Of a stretch of DNA of 64,000 nt, positions 44,161 through 55,735 are shown one piece after another. The stretch is taken from NCBI GenBank assembly GCA_001606155.1, contig LODT01000037.1, positions 434,001 through 498,000 of the forward strand. Direction: 5' to 3'. The notes under the pieces were generated by a model. That model was not told where the DNA came from. It made no database searches and worked only from the letters and a program-made list of their open reading frames with translations. Origin of the DNA: Tieghemostelium lacteum. Taxonomy: Eukaryota; Evosea; Eumycetozoa; Dictyosteliales; Raperosteliaceae. The first letter of the stretch is position 1; every line of letters begins with the position of its first letter. Position numbers and translations under genes: made by a program.

Positions 44161-46010
44161 TTATTTGTGAGCTTTTTGAACTGGAATTGGATGAGCCTCA
44201 GTATTGAATACATATTTATCAAGTGGAATTACACTGGAATCAGAGAATAAAAGGTATAGATATTTAAAGGTTTCAGCCATAAAGAAACTCTGTTGAAGAT
44301 CATCTTTTTGTTGACCAGTATTAACATCCTTGACACCTGCATATCCACCTTCAACTCTACAATGTTTTTCAATGGCTTCCCACATTTTCCAACCGTAGTC
44401 TTGGTACAAGGTATCACCAGTCAATCTAAATAAGATAAAGAGAGATTCAGCAGTTTCAGGTCTTAAGATGTACCAAGGAACTGCACCATATCCATTAGCT
44501 GTAATTTCACCTTCACTATCGAATCCAAAGACTTCTGGACCCAAACCAGAGCCTGTTCTAATATATGACTCTGCACAAGACTTGGTAACCTCTTTACCAA
44601 TGTGGAAATGAATTCTATTCAAAGTCTCATTACCAGTGATGTTATGTGCGGCACCTAATGCAAACATACCACCTGCAAAACAGGTGAGATGCTCTTGATT
44701 GGTATTTGATCTTCCATTGGAATAGTTTGGAATGTAACCGTGTCCTTTACCAGATACCTTATACATGTGTTTAATAACAGAGTCTGTAGATTCCATATAC
44801 ATTCTCTGCCATTGGTCTTCTTGTTTATCATAGTAGATCCACATTTTAATGAGATACTCATAGAAAGAGTCACCCATTGCACCTAATGATATCTGATCAT
44901 TACAGAATCTTGAACCGTCTTCAGCGACATAGATTGGGTAGAGACCAGGTGTCTTCTTATGCATGTTATCCAAGTGATCTAACATTGCTCTACTCTTTTC
45001 ATAGAATACCTTGTCACCAGTCAAACGTGCTAAATGTTCAAATTCTAAAAACATGGTTCCAAATTCTGACAAAATCACACAACCTCCGGTCCAAGATGGA
45101 ATAGAACTGTAAGAAGAACCGATATTCAATGAGGTTCTTGGGAATATTTGAACGAAAGCTTTCAAGAGAATGTGACCCATTTCCTTTGCTTTCTCAAGGA
45201 ACATTTCATCACCAGTCATCTCATAAGTAGCCAAATAACCACCTAGGAAACGAATGTTAGTCTCAAAAACTGAAATGGTATGGCCAGAGTTTTTATCCTG
45301 ATGTAATTCATTAGCAATCCAGTCACGTGCCTTTTTGTACTCGTCTTTCAGTCCCATTAAATACAAAGTATCAATAGAATCTACAATAGTCAAACCTAAT
45401 CCAAACCAATCATGACCAACCTTAGACAAAGGTCTAAGTTCATCATGACCCCATGCATATTCAACATACTTATCCCATGCAAACTTCATACCAGATCTAA
45501 TAGCATCTCTTCTCTGTTGATTCTGAATATGTTGTTCATTAAAAATCCTATCAATTTGATTTAAAGATCCAACTTTAAAGTTTTTATCCTCTTCATAATC
45601 TGCAAATTTCTCACTTAAATAATAAACTCCATTTTTTCCATAGGCGGCTGTTTTAGTGTCTTTATGAAGTGTTGGTGTAAATTTATCTTTACCATGACCA
45701 TGTACTGCATTATTATCTCCATTGCCATTATTATTATTATCATTTACAGATGGATTAACCCATTTTTCAACATCTTCTGTATTATCACCTGCATCCTTAA
45801 AATTTTATGATATTATATTAATAATCTAAATTTTGTTTACTTTTGAAAGACAATGTTGTGAATGGTGTTCCTTACTAATTTAATATTTCTCCATCTTTTT
45901 GGGATTGGGTTAGAGTCACTTTTTACACCGCCATCAAAATTCAAAATAGTAATGGAACCTATAATGAAAATTGCCGAAAACATGGCGATTAATACACTTT
46001 TTCTTAACAT
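44161..46010 (-). CDS. Class I alpha-1,2-mannosidase (GH47)
   Basis: Trims alpha-1,2-linked mannose from N-glycans in ER/Golgi. Exon 1 (46010-45876) encodes a short cytosolic tail and a signal anchor (LIAMFSAIFIIGSITIL). Exon 2 (45795-44161) has an Asn/Gly-rich stem and the catalytic domain; total about 589 residues. The GTAAGG donor after RWRNIKL restores phase 0. The catalytic domain starts at GMKFAWDKYVEYAWGHDELRP and contains the family landmarks DSIDTLYLMGL, FETNIRFLGG, HLTCFAGGMFALG, WYILRPETAESLF and a final FNTEAHP, which carries the Ca2+-binding Thr. Divergent from the ataxin-10 gene, 217 bp apart. Confidence 0.93.
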
Positions 46011-46227
46011 TTTTGCTATATATATCTGTACAACAAAGTGTATCTAAAATTTCAAAATTAAAAAAAGAAAAAAAATTTTCTTTCACAATGTTGTTTGAGG
46101 TGGTTAAATTCAAAAAAAAAATCAAATAACAGAATATCTTGTGGAAATCACCAATCATTCTAATTGAAGCATTTTTCTTTAAATCCAAAACACGTAGTTT
46201 TTTAATTTTTTGGTTTTTCAGTGAAAT

Positions 46228-47840
46228 ATGTCATTGACAGAGTTAACGAACAAATTAAATGTACATGTTGAAAATGAACAAGAACTCAAACCTATACTAA
46301 ACGAAATTATTGAATTATTAAAAGATCAAAAGTATAGGAATAGTGTGACTTGTGAATTTATAAATTATATAGTTAATCAAATTGATATTCGAAAGAATAG
46401 TACACCTGCTATTGTGGTATATTATATTAGAATATTGAGGAATTGTTGTGCAAACTCACCAATTAATCAATCACATGCACACAATGAGAAGTTAATGCTA
46501 TTCATTTATAATCTCTTTCAACATAACCATGAATTGCTATTTAGTGTCTCAACAGTACAGACAACAGTTCAACTATTTATAAATATGATTGTTCAAAATG
46601 ATGATGTACAGAGACTGGTATGGTCTGAGTTTTACCCTGACGTCTTAATGTATGTAATAATAAGATTTTATATGGTTCAGAAATGATATATACTTACATT
46701 ATAAACACTAGAAAATCAATTAAAAATAATATAGAAAATAAGGATAAATGTAAAATCATACCAATGTTGTTAATGGCATTATATAATTTTATAATTTCAA
46801 GTAAAGAGAGAAGAGATGATGTGGTTAGTAATGCTTTATTGGTCGATTTGGTAATGTCATTGTTAAGTGAAAATGATGTTGGTGAAGGTGGTGAAGATGA
46901 ACAATATCAAGATCAATTGTTTCATTGGATTCATTTGATTGTTAAATTGTTGATTGATAATGATTACTTTTCTATAATGTATAGTAAGTTAGGATCACAA
47001 GAACAGAATATACTGTTGACTAAAGGAAAATCAACAGTAAATCAATTGAAATTGGTAAAGTTACTAGAGGCATTGGTAACAGATAAAAAGAATATAAGAG
47101 ATTATATAGAGAGTAATTCACTGATAGACATGCAAGCTTGTTTGTTTTTGTTATCAGAGTTATCTCAGTTATATAATTTAGATTTTAGTAGAGAATCTGC
47201 AACCGCAACCAACACAACCACAGCATTGAATAATAATGACTTTAATATACTCTTTCACATTATAAAACTATTTGCCAATGTTACTTCTTACAGTGACGAA
47301 ATGCTCTCACTAATGACTGCAAAGTCACTGAAAAACGATGATAATCAACTAAACACAATTCTCTGTAAAAAAGGTTTATTGGCAATTTGTATAGGATCAC
47401 TACATGGTAATTATTCATCTGCTGATTTGGTTGATGGACAACAACAAAAACAACAACATAAAGAAAGTGATGAAGGATCAGGATTCAAAAAAGAATTAAT
47501 TAGAATAATTGGTAATTTAGCATACAAAAATAAAAACAATCAAGATGAAATCAGAGAGTTGGGAGGCATTGAAATCATACTAAATCACTGTAGATTCGAT
47601 CCATCCAACCCATACATTAGAGAGTGGTCTATTTTTGCCATACGTAATCTCTGTGATGAAAATCTGCAAAATCAACAACTAATTCAAAATCTAAAAATGC
47701 AAGGGGTTGCAAAAAATGAAGAACTACAAGACCTAGGTATACAAATTGAAACCACTGAAAATGGTACACTTAAATTCACACAAACTCCAAAAAACCCGAC
47801 AACAACAATAACAACAATAATCATTAAAATCATTATTTAA
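46228..47840 (+). CDS. atxn10: Ataxin-10 homologue
   Basis: Armadillo-like scaffold protein; human ataxin-10 is linked to cytokinesis and ciliary function. Exons 46228-46649 and 46712-47840 join in phase 2 (GTATGT donor, 62-nt intron), about 516 residues. The conserved ataxin-10 C-terminal domain is near residues 415-475: ELIRIIGNLAYKNKNNQDEI, ELGGIEIILNHC, NPYIREWSIFAIRNLC. The N-terminal half is helical repeat. It ends with a Thr/Ile-rich tail (TTTITTIIIKIII) that may not be conserved. A Gln/His insert (QQQKQQHKESDEG) precedes the conserved domain. Confidence 0.92.
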
Positions 47841-48932
47841 AAATGATATATATCATTAGGATATTTTGTTATAAATTTTAAATACCTTAGAGACACTTTT
47901 TTTTTTGATTAAATGAGGTTTGTAACCTTTAGCAAGTATAGTGACTACACACATGACATAATGACATGGGAGGTAGGGTCAAATTTTATGAAGAGTTTTA
48001 AGATTAAGTTGAAATTGGACTGGTGCAGAATTCTCCAGATATTTACCTGAACAAAATATTTAGATGAAGGAGAAAAAGAAAATTTTGTGAATTTTTTTCC
48101 TATGATTATTCCGCAGAGCCAAAGACTCTTTTCGTTTTATGTTGAATTTTATTCTATTTTATTTAATTTTTATTCTGTTTATCACAACAGTAAATTTCTT
48201 TACACTTTTATTTTGATAGTTAATAACTACAACATACACACATTAATTACTATTTATATATTTTCAATCAACATAAACATTTTTTTTAGATATTGATTCT
48301 AAAATTATTTTTGTTTTTTTTTAAAATAACAAATCTAAGATATTTTTACAATCACCGATCACAACATTTTTAATAGAAAGAAGGGAAAACAACATCACTA
48401 TTAATTTTTTAAAAGTTGTTGATTTTAATTATAGTTATATATTAAGAAAGAGCCCTTATTTTTCAAATAAATAGCAAGTCAACAAATATCTATTGGCTTT
48501 ATTAGATAGATAGAAGCTCTTGTACACTTTAGAGAAGAAAGATTTTGTGGATCAAATAAAAAAATTTTACTCCACTATCCCTTTCCACTTGTACATAGTT
48601 TAGTGATATCTTAAAATATATAATTAGATATTAAAATAATAATATATCAACCACACAGGAGAAAAAAAGGAATAGATAGAGTAAAGTTTAGTATATACAC
48701 CCAACAGGACACAAAGACACAGATTTATAACAACAATATAAAAGGAGATGGTAACAATAAGTAGTAAAAACTAGAAATAGTCCAAAAAAAAAAAAACATA
48801 GTCCAATATATTACATATAATAATAGGTGTAGTGTACTATAATAATAATATTAGTTCAAACTCCTTCCCTCCACTTTATCAATCAAATATATATATATTT
48901 ATTTATTATAATTTTCTAAAAAGGAAAATAAG
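47841..48932. other. 1.09-kb spacer and long leader upstream of the kinase gene
   Basis: First part (47880-48060) is GC-richer than its surroundings and includes a 45-codon ORF (listed separately). The rest is A/T-rich with oligo-A and oligo-T runs, a TATATATATT near 48890, and purine-rich stretches near 48660-48790; probably promoter and 5' UTR of the kinase gene. Confidence 0.4.
47913..48050 (+). CDS. Possible 45-residue small protein
   Basis: ATG to TGA without interruption in a locally GC-richer patch of an otherwise A/T-rich spacer. The product has mixed composition (starts MRFVTFSKYSDYTHD, contains MTWEVGSNFMKSFKIK and ends LQIFT), unlike chance ORFs here, which are Asn/Lys/Ile/Phe-dominated. 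No signal peptide or family recognised. It starts 72 bp after the ataxin-10 stop, so it could be a fragment, a 3' UTR ORF or noise. Confidence 0.25.
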   Translation: MRFVTFSKYSDYTHDIMTWEVGSNFMKSFKIKLKLDWCRILQIFT

Positions 48933-51900
48933 ATGAGAGTTTTAGTGGATTTAGTTGACTCTACAGGTCAACAATCATTAAAAAAGAAATCATTTTTAGA
49001 AATACATCCAAATCAATCATTGTGGATGATAAAGACATTTATATTTCATATATTTGCCTATCCACCCGCTAAACAACAACTATTTTTAAAAGTTGTTGAT
49101 GAAAATAACCCAAAAAAACAATCAAAAGTTTGTATTAAAATTCTAGGTGATTTAAAAATTAAATTGGATAGTTATATTAAAATTTATTTATAAATAGACA
49201 TATTTAAAGGTATTACATAGTTATAGATTTGTTAAAGATTATCCAATTACAGAGAATTCAGAAATACAAGTTCAAGTTTTTGAAAAAGAACTACCATCAG
49301 AATATTTAGTGCCGCCACCAAAACCTAAACCATTGTCATTGAATGAAAGTTATTCGGGAGCTTCTAGTAATAATCTAACTGGTGGCAATGGTGGTGAACA
49401 GTTACGTACAACTACTATAACAACTAGAAATCTTACATTGGGTAGAGATGGAACATTAGGTAGTGGTGGTAAAACTAAAGTTCATGTTTTGACCTCAAAA
49501 AAAGGAACATGTCCAGCACTGTGCTTTGCAGTTGGAAAAGGACTGTATCGTGGTATTTCTGGAAAGAAATATGAGATTAAATTGTACAGAGTCGATGCCA
49601 AAGGTGTAATGGTTAACGGAACAACACCAAATTTCCAAATTGAGATTCACAAATTAAAATCTGATTTGGAAAACAGGAAAATGCCATTTTTATACGACCA
49701 GAGAAAAAATGATTATAGTCTTCTGACATTATGTCCTACAAACCATGGTGACTATTCCATTAACATTACAATTGATGACCTACCTATATGTGGATCACCA
49801 TTCATTTGTACCATCATTGATGAGATGAATCCACGTTTGAAAGAATTGGCATTCTCTAATGAATGGACTGAAGAAATTGTAGAATTGATTGAAATGATGG
49901 CTTCTAAAGACTCAACTATTGATAATCTCTTTAGTATTGGTGTAGAGGGATTACTAAATCTAATGTTTTACCCTGATCCTACAATTCAATTAAACATGAC
50001 CTCTGTTCTAGCTAAACTTTTAACCAAAGATAAAAACAAGGAGAGACTTCTACGTGAAGGTGGTTTTGGTATATTTTTCAAGATTGTTAATTTTGATAAT
50101 TGGTCACAGTTCTTGGAGTTGAAAAGATTCATTTCCAGTTGTCTTTGTATAATCTCAAGTAATAGAGTATTTCTCTCTAGATTCTTTACTGAATGTGGTG
50201 TAGATTTAATCATTCAATTATCAAAATCACATGATTCTCCAGATTGTATAAGATCATCTTCAATATTCTTATCACAAGTTTCTGAAAATTATGGTATGTT
50301 TTATTATTATTTTACACCATTAGATCTAATTCTAACTAAACTTATTTAATATATAGAATATTGTGAATATTTATCATGTGACCCAATTAAAGAAATTCTA
50401 ATTCAAATGTTACTGAGTAAAGATAATATTACAGTACATAGTGCATTAAGATCAGTTGCCAATCTATCCATATCATTTGATTTGAAAAAAGAATCAAATA
50501 AGAAATTATTATCCTGTCTATTGGATTGTTGTAAAAATTTTTTAGATATCTCAAAAAAAGCTTTAATATTTAAATCCTTTTCAAATTTTTGTATCAATGG
50601 TATGTAGTAATAATTACTATAAATGGAAATTTTTAATACTAATTAAAATATTTTGGTATTGATAGAGAACCTAAATAACCATTTAATTAATAGTGGTATT
50701 ATTGATTTAATACTACCTCATAAAAGTATTGATACACAATCACAATTACCAATGTTTTATCAGTGGGAATTGAATACACATCTTACCTATTCTTCTGAAA
50801 ATGCTATAAAGTATAATCAGTCATTTACAGAGATTTTCAAAGATGAAACTGATTATGTATTCTTTTTGTCATTGACCATATCAAATATGCTGGCAAATAC
50901 AAATTCATTTAAAGTTCACGAATACTTTTGTAGTGGTAATGGATTGTTACTGTTGAAACAGTTTGTGCTGTGTCATGATTGTTCAGCAAGAGCCGAATCT
51001 TTTAGATCATTTATGATTATAACAAATAGTCCACATGAAATATGTAAGAGAATACTGATACAGTCGAATATCATTCCATATCTTGTTAGTTGTCTATTTG
51101 ATTGCTCTCAAGTCGAATCGTCATTTATAGTGCAGACTATCAGTCACCTTTGTGAATATGACCCATCATGTGTAGATACTATTGGTATTGATGGTATTGA
51201 TAAGTTCCTTAACATTCTAAAGAGTAATGATAGCTTGGTAACACCAATTTCATTAATCTTATCGAATATAGCTAGAAATGATAAATATAAAAATCGTGTG
51301 GTCAGTGGTGGCGGAAAACTATTTTTACAAAATCTCATTGAATTGGTGAGACAAGGTAAAGTTTCAGTTCTGAGAAGTATAGTTCCACAAGATGTAGAAA
51401 TGCAACAAGAAGTTGGTAGAGGAGTCTCTGGTGTAGTTTGGAAAGGTAAATGGGAAGGTTTAACAGTTGCCATCAAGACATTCAATGAAGATAATTTAGG
51501 TTTCAATGAACGTGAGTTCCTATCAGAAGCCACTATAATGTCTATCCTTAGACACGAGAATGTTGTTCATTGTATAGGAGGATCACGTACCCAAGGTCGA
51601 ATGTTCCTTGTAAGTGACTACTTTGAGAGGGGTAGTCTCTACAAGATCATTCATGCCAATGAAATACCTCTTTCCTATGTAAAGATTATTCACATTGCTT
51701 TACAAGCTGCTAGAGGTATGCAATATCTACATTCCCTAGGTATCATTCACAGGGATCTAAAAAGTGGTAATCTTCTAATTGACAATCATTGGAATGTTAG
51801 AATCTCAGATTTTGGAGTCTCGAGAATCGTCGATAACAAACGTATGACTAAGGCAGTAGGAACACCTTGCTATATGGCTGTTGAGGTACTAGTTGGAAAA

Positions 51901-53352
51901 ACAGAATACACACAACAAGCTGATGTCTACAGTTTTGGATTTGTACTTTGGGAGTGTATAAGTAGACAGATACCCTACCATGAAATGCAACAAATTGATT
52001 GGATAAGATCAGTTTTGGAAACTGAATATCGACCTCCAATACCAGAGAGTTGTCTACCTGAGATTGCTTCACTCATTAAAAGATGTTGGAATTCTGATCC
52101 AGATGTCAGACCAAATTTCACAGAGATTATAAAATATTTAGAAGACTTGAAACAGCAATTAGCCGCCAAAGGTTTCTACGAAGAAATGTCATCGTCATTC
52201 AACAGTTCCACACTTAGTGATGAACCTAATAATGGAGGTACTGAATTTGATTTAGTTAATGAAAACACCATTATGGATAACTTTTCATTACACCAAACTG
52301 AAGAACTCAAAAACATTGTAAATGAAGATGATATAATGGATGACGAAGGTGACACTACTAATGACTGTTCAGATACTGAAGATGAAGTAACCCTCGGGAA
52401 TAACAAGCAACATAAAATTGGAAGTGCAAATTCCACATCTCCTTCCGAATCCTCTTCAGTTGAGAAATCAATGTCACCTCCACCATATAGAAAATGGGAG
52501 ACTGCAACACCCGATAAACCATCTCAACTCAACCCCAAGAGATTATCCGCGTTCCGTTATATACACGATTACAGTAGTAACCCTATAAAAATTGAAAATA
52601 CATCCAACTCCAATAGTACCAGTAGCAGTCCTATGAATGTCTCTTTAGGTGATATGTCAACACCTATAAGTGTTGCACATAGTGATCAAAGTACAAGTTC
52701 ATCATCATTACCATCGTCAATGACCAGTCACTTATTATCGCCAGACAGTTATAACAGTTCACCAATATTCAGTAGAGAAACAATGGGACTTAATCTACCA
52801 CCACCTCCTCTAATGCCTATGGATTACTCTCAATCACCACTTTTTTATTCAAGTAGTTCAACATCAACTTCATCACTTCCATCATCGCCTACCTATCATC
52901 AATCTATATCACCACCTTCCTATCATCCAGTACAACAATCTCATCAACCACCTCCACAACTGTCACATGAAAGTACATCTCCAATTGGTTTTAGTATGTC
53001 ACCTCATTCACCAACAGCAAGTTCAACAAACTCAACACCTAATCAATTTTCATCACCTATATCATCACCATCGTCCTCAATATCTACAACCACATCAGGT
53101 ATTAGTCCCTCTGGAGGAAACTCTCCAAAAATGACAATCAAAAAACAAAATAACAACAATCATTTCCAAGTAGTTGGTAATGCCAAATTACCTGGAAATA
53201 CAACAGTTGGTAGAGCAACTGGACATGTAAATGTTGGTGCACTTGCAAAAAAATTTGAATCCGAATCCATTTCACCCCCCAATAGCAATAGCATTGCAGT
53301 ACCAAAACAAAAATCAAACACTGGTAAAACAAAACAACAAACTAATAATTAG
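48933..53352 (+). CDS. TKL protein kinase with filamin-type and armadillo-like regions
   Basis: Four exons fit by frame: 48933-49127, 49210-50293, 50357-50599 and 50666-53352; about 1402 residues. N-terminus (1-95) resembles a ubiquitin-like/Ras-binding beta-grasp fold (weak). About 155-272: filamin-type immunoglobulin repeat (PALCFAVGKGLYRG ... GDYSINITIDDLPICGSPF). About 285-730: helical armadillo-like repeats. About 750-1010: kinase domain with GRGVSGVVWKG, VAIK (Lys778), HRDLKSGN (Asp871), DFG (Asp889) and GTPCYMAVEVL, so catalytically complete. It is of the tyrosine-kinase-like group abundant in dictyostelids. The last 390 residues are Ser/Pro/Thr-rich and disordered. No TM. No named orthologue assigned. 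Confidence 0.88.
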
Positions 53353-53670
53353 AAAATAAATTATATATTTTATATAAATCATTTTTTTCAATACATAATT
53401 ATAAATTCATTGGAATATTTTATTTGTTGTTTTGTATTATTGTGAGGTCATAAAATATGTAAAAGATAAGCCGTGTGTTATTCCGAAGGCCCCTTTATTT
53501 TGAGTGTTTTTCCCATTATTTTGTAAAAAAAATCATGGAATTCGCTTAAAAATACGATTTGTTAGATAATATTATTAGAAACCGAAGATACATTTGCAAA
53601 GACATATTACTTTTTTTTTTTTCTTCTTATATTAACAATTTAATATTCTTCACTAATATATATCTTAAAA
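53353..53670. other. 318-bp spacer between kinase and SPX genes
   Basis: A/T-rich with a brief G/C-rich island near 53467-53495 (containing CCGAAGGCCCC). No tRNA or class I RNA signature (for example CCTTACAGCAA) recognised. Probably 3' UTR plus promoter. Confidence 0.35.
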
Positions 53671-54445
53671 ATGAAATTTGGAAAATATTTGCGTAATAAT
53701 ACACTTTCAAAATGGGAAGATAAATATTTAGATTATAAAGAGTTGAAAAAACTATTGATGGATATGTGTAATCAACAAGAACTAGAATCTAGAAAATTTC
53801 AACCTGTTCAACAACCACAAATGAATTCTAAAAGTATTTATATTCATTACAATTTTCTAATTTTCACATAAAATATTAATATTTAAAAACAGTTAATTTG
53901 AATTCAAAATTTATATTTCATGTTTGGGATGAGTTTAATAAGGTTGATAAATTTGTTCAAAGTCAAGAAGGTGATATTATATTGAAATCAAAGTACTTGG
54001 AGAGCTCAAAAAGAGATGCACCAATGATAATATCTACAATGAAAGATCTAGAGGATCTAATCACATTTATAAAACTAAATCTAGAAGGTTTCAGAAAGAT
54101 TTTAAAGAAATTTGATAAGAAAACCAAAACAACTCTAGGATCAGAATATTATAATAATATGATTGTTAATCATATTCAGGCAAAAATATCTATTCTCTAT
54201 CATTTTAATGAAAAGTTTTTGGTAAATATCTCAACAGGGACGACCTTCAATCAAATTTCAGTATTTTACTAATTATTCAAAATCTTTAATAGAGAATATA
54301 TTCGAATCAATTTGGAGATCCAAGTTTATTGAAAACCTCTGAAGACCAGGCTGTTTTTTCAGTATGTTTAAATATTTAATCAACTCCTTATATCTTATTT
54401 ATATTAATACCATTTTATAATACTATATAGTTTTCAGAGGAATAG
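53671..54445 (+). CDS. Stand-alone SPX-domain protein
   Basis: Small protein that is essentially one SPX domain, the inositol-pyrophosphate sensor of phosphate homeostasis. Exons 53671-53833, 53893-54221 and 54293-54361, then either a tiny exon 54431-54445 (ends FSEE) or read-through to a stop at 54379; 191-192 residues either way. MKFGKYLRNNTLSKWEDKYLDYKELKKLL is split over residues 1-29. KLNLEGFRKILKKFDKKTK is the Lys-rich helix that forms the phosphate-binding patch. No EXS, VTC or GDPD partner domain follows on this strand. Plant SPX1-like stand-alone proteins regulate phosphate-starvation transcription factors; the partner here is unknown. Later exon boundaries are the least certain. Confidence 0.78.
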
Positions 54446-54881
54446 TATATTAATATATAGAATATATAGAATATCATATATGTAATATAGTAGACCTCAT
54501 TTTTTTTAAACTATTTAGATTTGATTATAATTTTAATCAATTATAAATATAAACACCAATATTTCATACCCTTGACTTTTTTTTTCTTTTTCAAATAACA
54601 TATGATATGAAATAGAGTTACACAACTACTCTCTATCAACACTAATTTTAGTGTTTGAAAGGAGGGGTACCCCAAATGGAAGAATCAAAAAAAAGTTATT
54701 GTGTTAACTGTGTGTTGTTTTTATTTGTTATTTTTTCACTCTATTTCAAAATAGTGTTGGTTGTTTAAATAACTTATAAAAAAAATCCATTCTCATTCTA
54801 TTATTTCTAAAAGTAATAATTTAAAAATATATTATTTTGTATATATCTATATTTTGTACCATTAGTAATAAATTATAAATA
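54446..54881. other. 436-bp A/T-rich spacer
   Basis: Contains a short inverted repeat CACTAATTTTAGTG near 54640, a GGAGGGGTACCCC patch near 54661-54673, and T/A homopolymer runs. No ORF. Probably promoter of the coiled-coil gene. Confidence 0.35.
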
Positions 54882-55652
54882 ATGAATAATAAAACTCAAC
54901 TACCACAACCAACAATAGTAGAAGAAGAGGAGGAAGAGATCCAAAACTTTGATTCATTCAGTAAAGATGATTTAATTGAAGCTATCCAAGATATCAGAGG
55001 TGAATATTATCTTTTGGAAGATAGATTTGAAGGTCTCAGTAAAAGATTAAAAGATAAAACAAAAGAAGTAGAATTCAATAGAAAGTTATTGACAGAAAGA
55101 GAAGATCTACTATTACAATTACAATGGGAACCAAGTCAAGATTTGGCATATATTAGAGGTGGTAATGGTGACCCAAAGAATGAAGTAAAAATGAAAGCGA
55201 TCATTGATCAACTTAGAATCTTAGAAAAAGGTATTTTCGAAAGGGATGAAAAAATCCAACACCTTGAAAAGGTTATTGAGAAGTTTACTTTGGATCAAAT
55301 TAATCAAGGTCAACTGCCAACTCAGGTAAATATCCCAGCATTCTCTACCATCCCACCAAACTCCAGTTCCAAAGTGTTAAACTATGAAATTGTAAATACA
55401 AACTCCCCAACCAACTTCAAATCACTCTCTGAATATACACTTAGTAAATCACCTCTTGATGAAATTAATCAATTGGAACAGGCTTCAGTTCAGGTATCAA
55501 ACAATCAAACATTTACCAGATCACCAAGTTTCTGGAATTCTCCTTCTCAATATTTCAACAGTTGGTATAAAAAAGAACAATATCAAGAAAACAGTTCTTC
55601 AAATAGACCAGAAAAACCAATGGCTGATAATGAAGGTATTAAAATTAATTAA
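54882..55652 (+). CDS. Coiled-coil protein of unknown function
   Basis: Single exon, 256 residues. After an acidic N-terminus (VEEEEEEIQNFDSF), residues about 25-80 and 100-145 are heptad-rich and predicted coiled coil (LLEDRFEGLSKRLKDKTKEV; LEKGIFERDEKIQHLEKVIEKF), separated by a Gly/Asp-rich break. The C-terminal ~100 residues are Ser/Asn/Pro-rich and disordered, with SPS/SPT sites. The architecture is reminiscent of basal-body or Golgi coiled-coil proteins, but nothing specific is recognised. Confidence 0.75.
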   Translation: MNNKTQLPQPTIVEEEEEEIQNFDSFSKDDLIEAIQDIRGEYYLLEDRFEGLSKRLKDKTKEVEFNRKLLTEREDLLLQLQWEPSQDLAYIRGGNGDPKNEVKMKAIIDQLRILEKGIFERDEKIQHLEKVIEKFTLDQINQGQLPTQVNIPAFSTIPPNSSSKVLNYEIVNTNSPTNFKSLSEYTLSKSPLDEINQLEQASVQVSNNQTFTRSPSFWNSPSQYFNSWYKKEQYQENSSSNRPEKPMADNEGIKIN

Positions 55653-55735
55653 TAAATTTAATGTAACAACATAAAGATCAAATTTAGATAAACTAATCCC
55701 TTTAGAATCCCTACAATTTGGTTTACAAAATGAAA

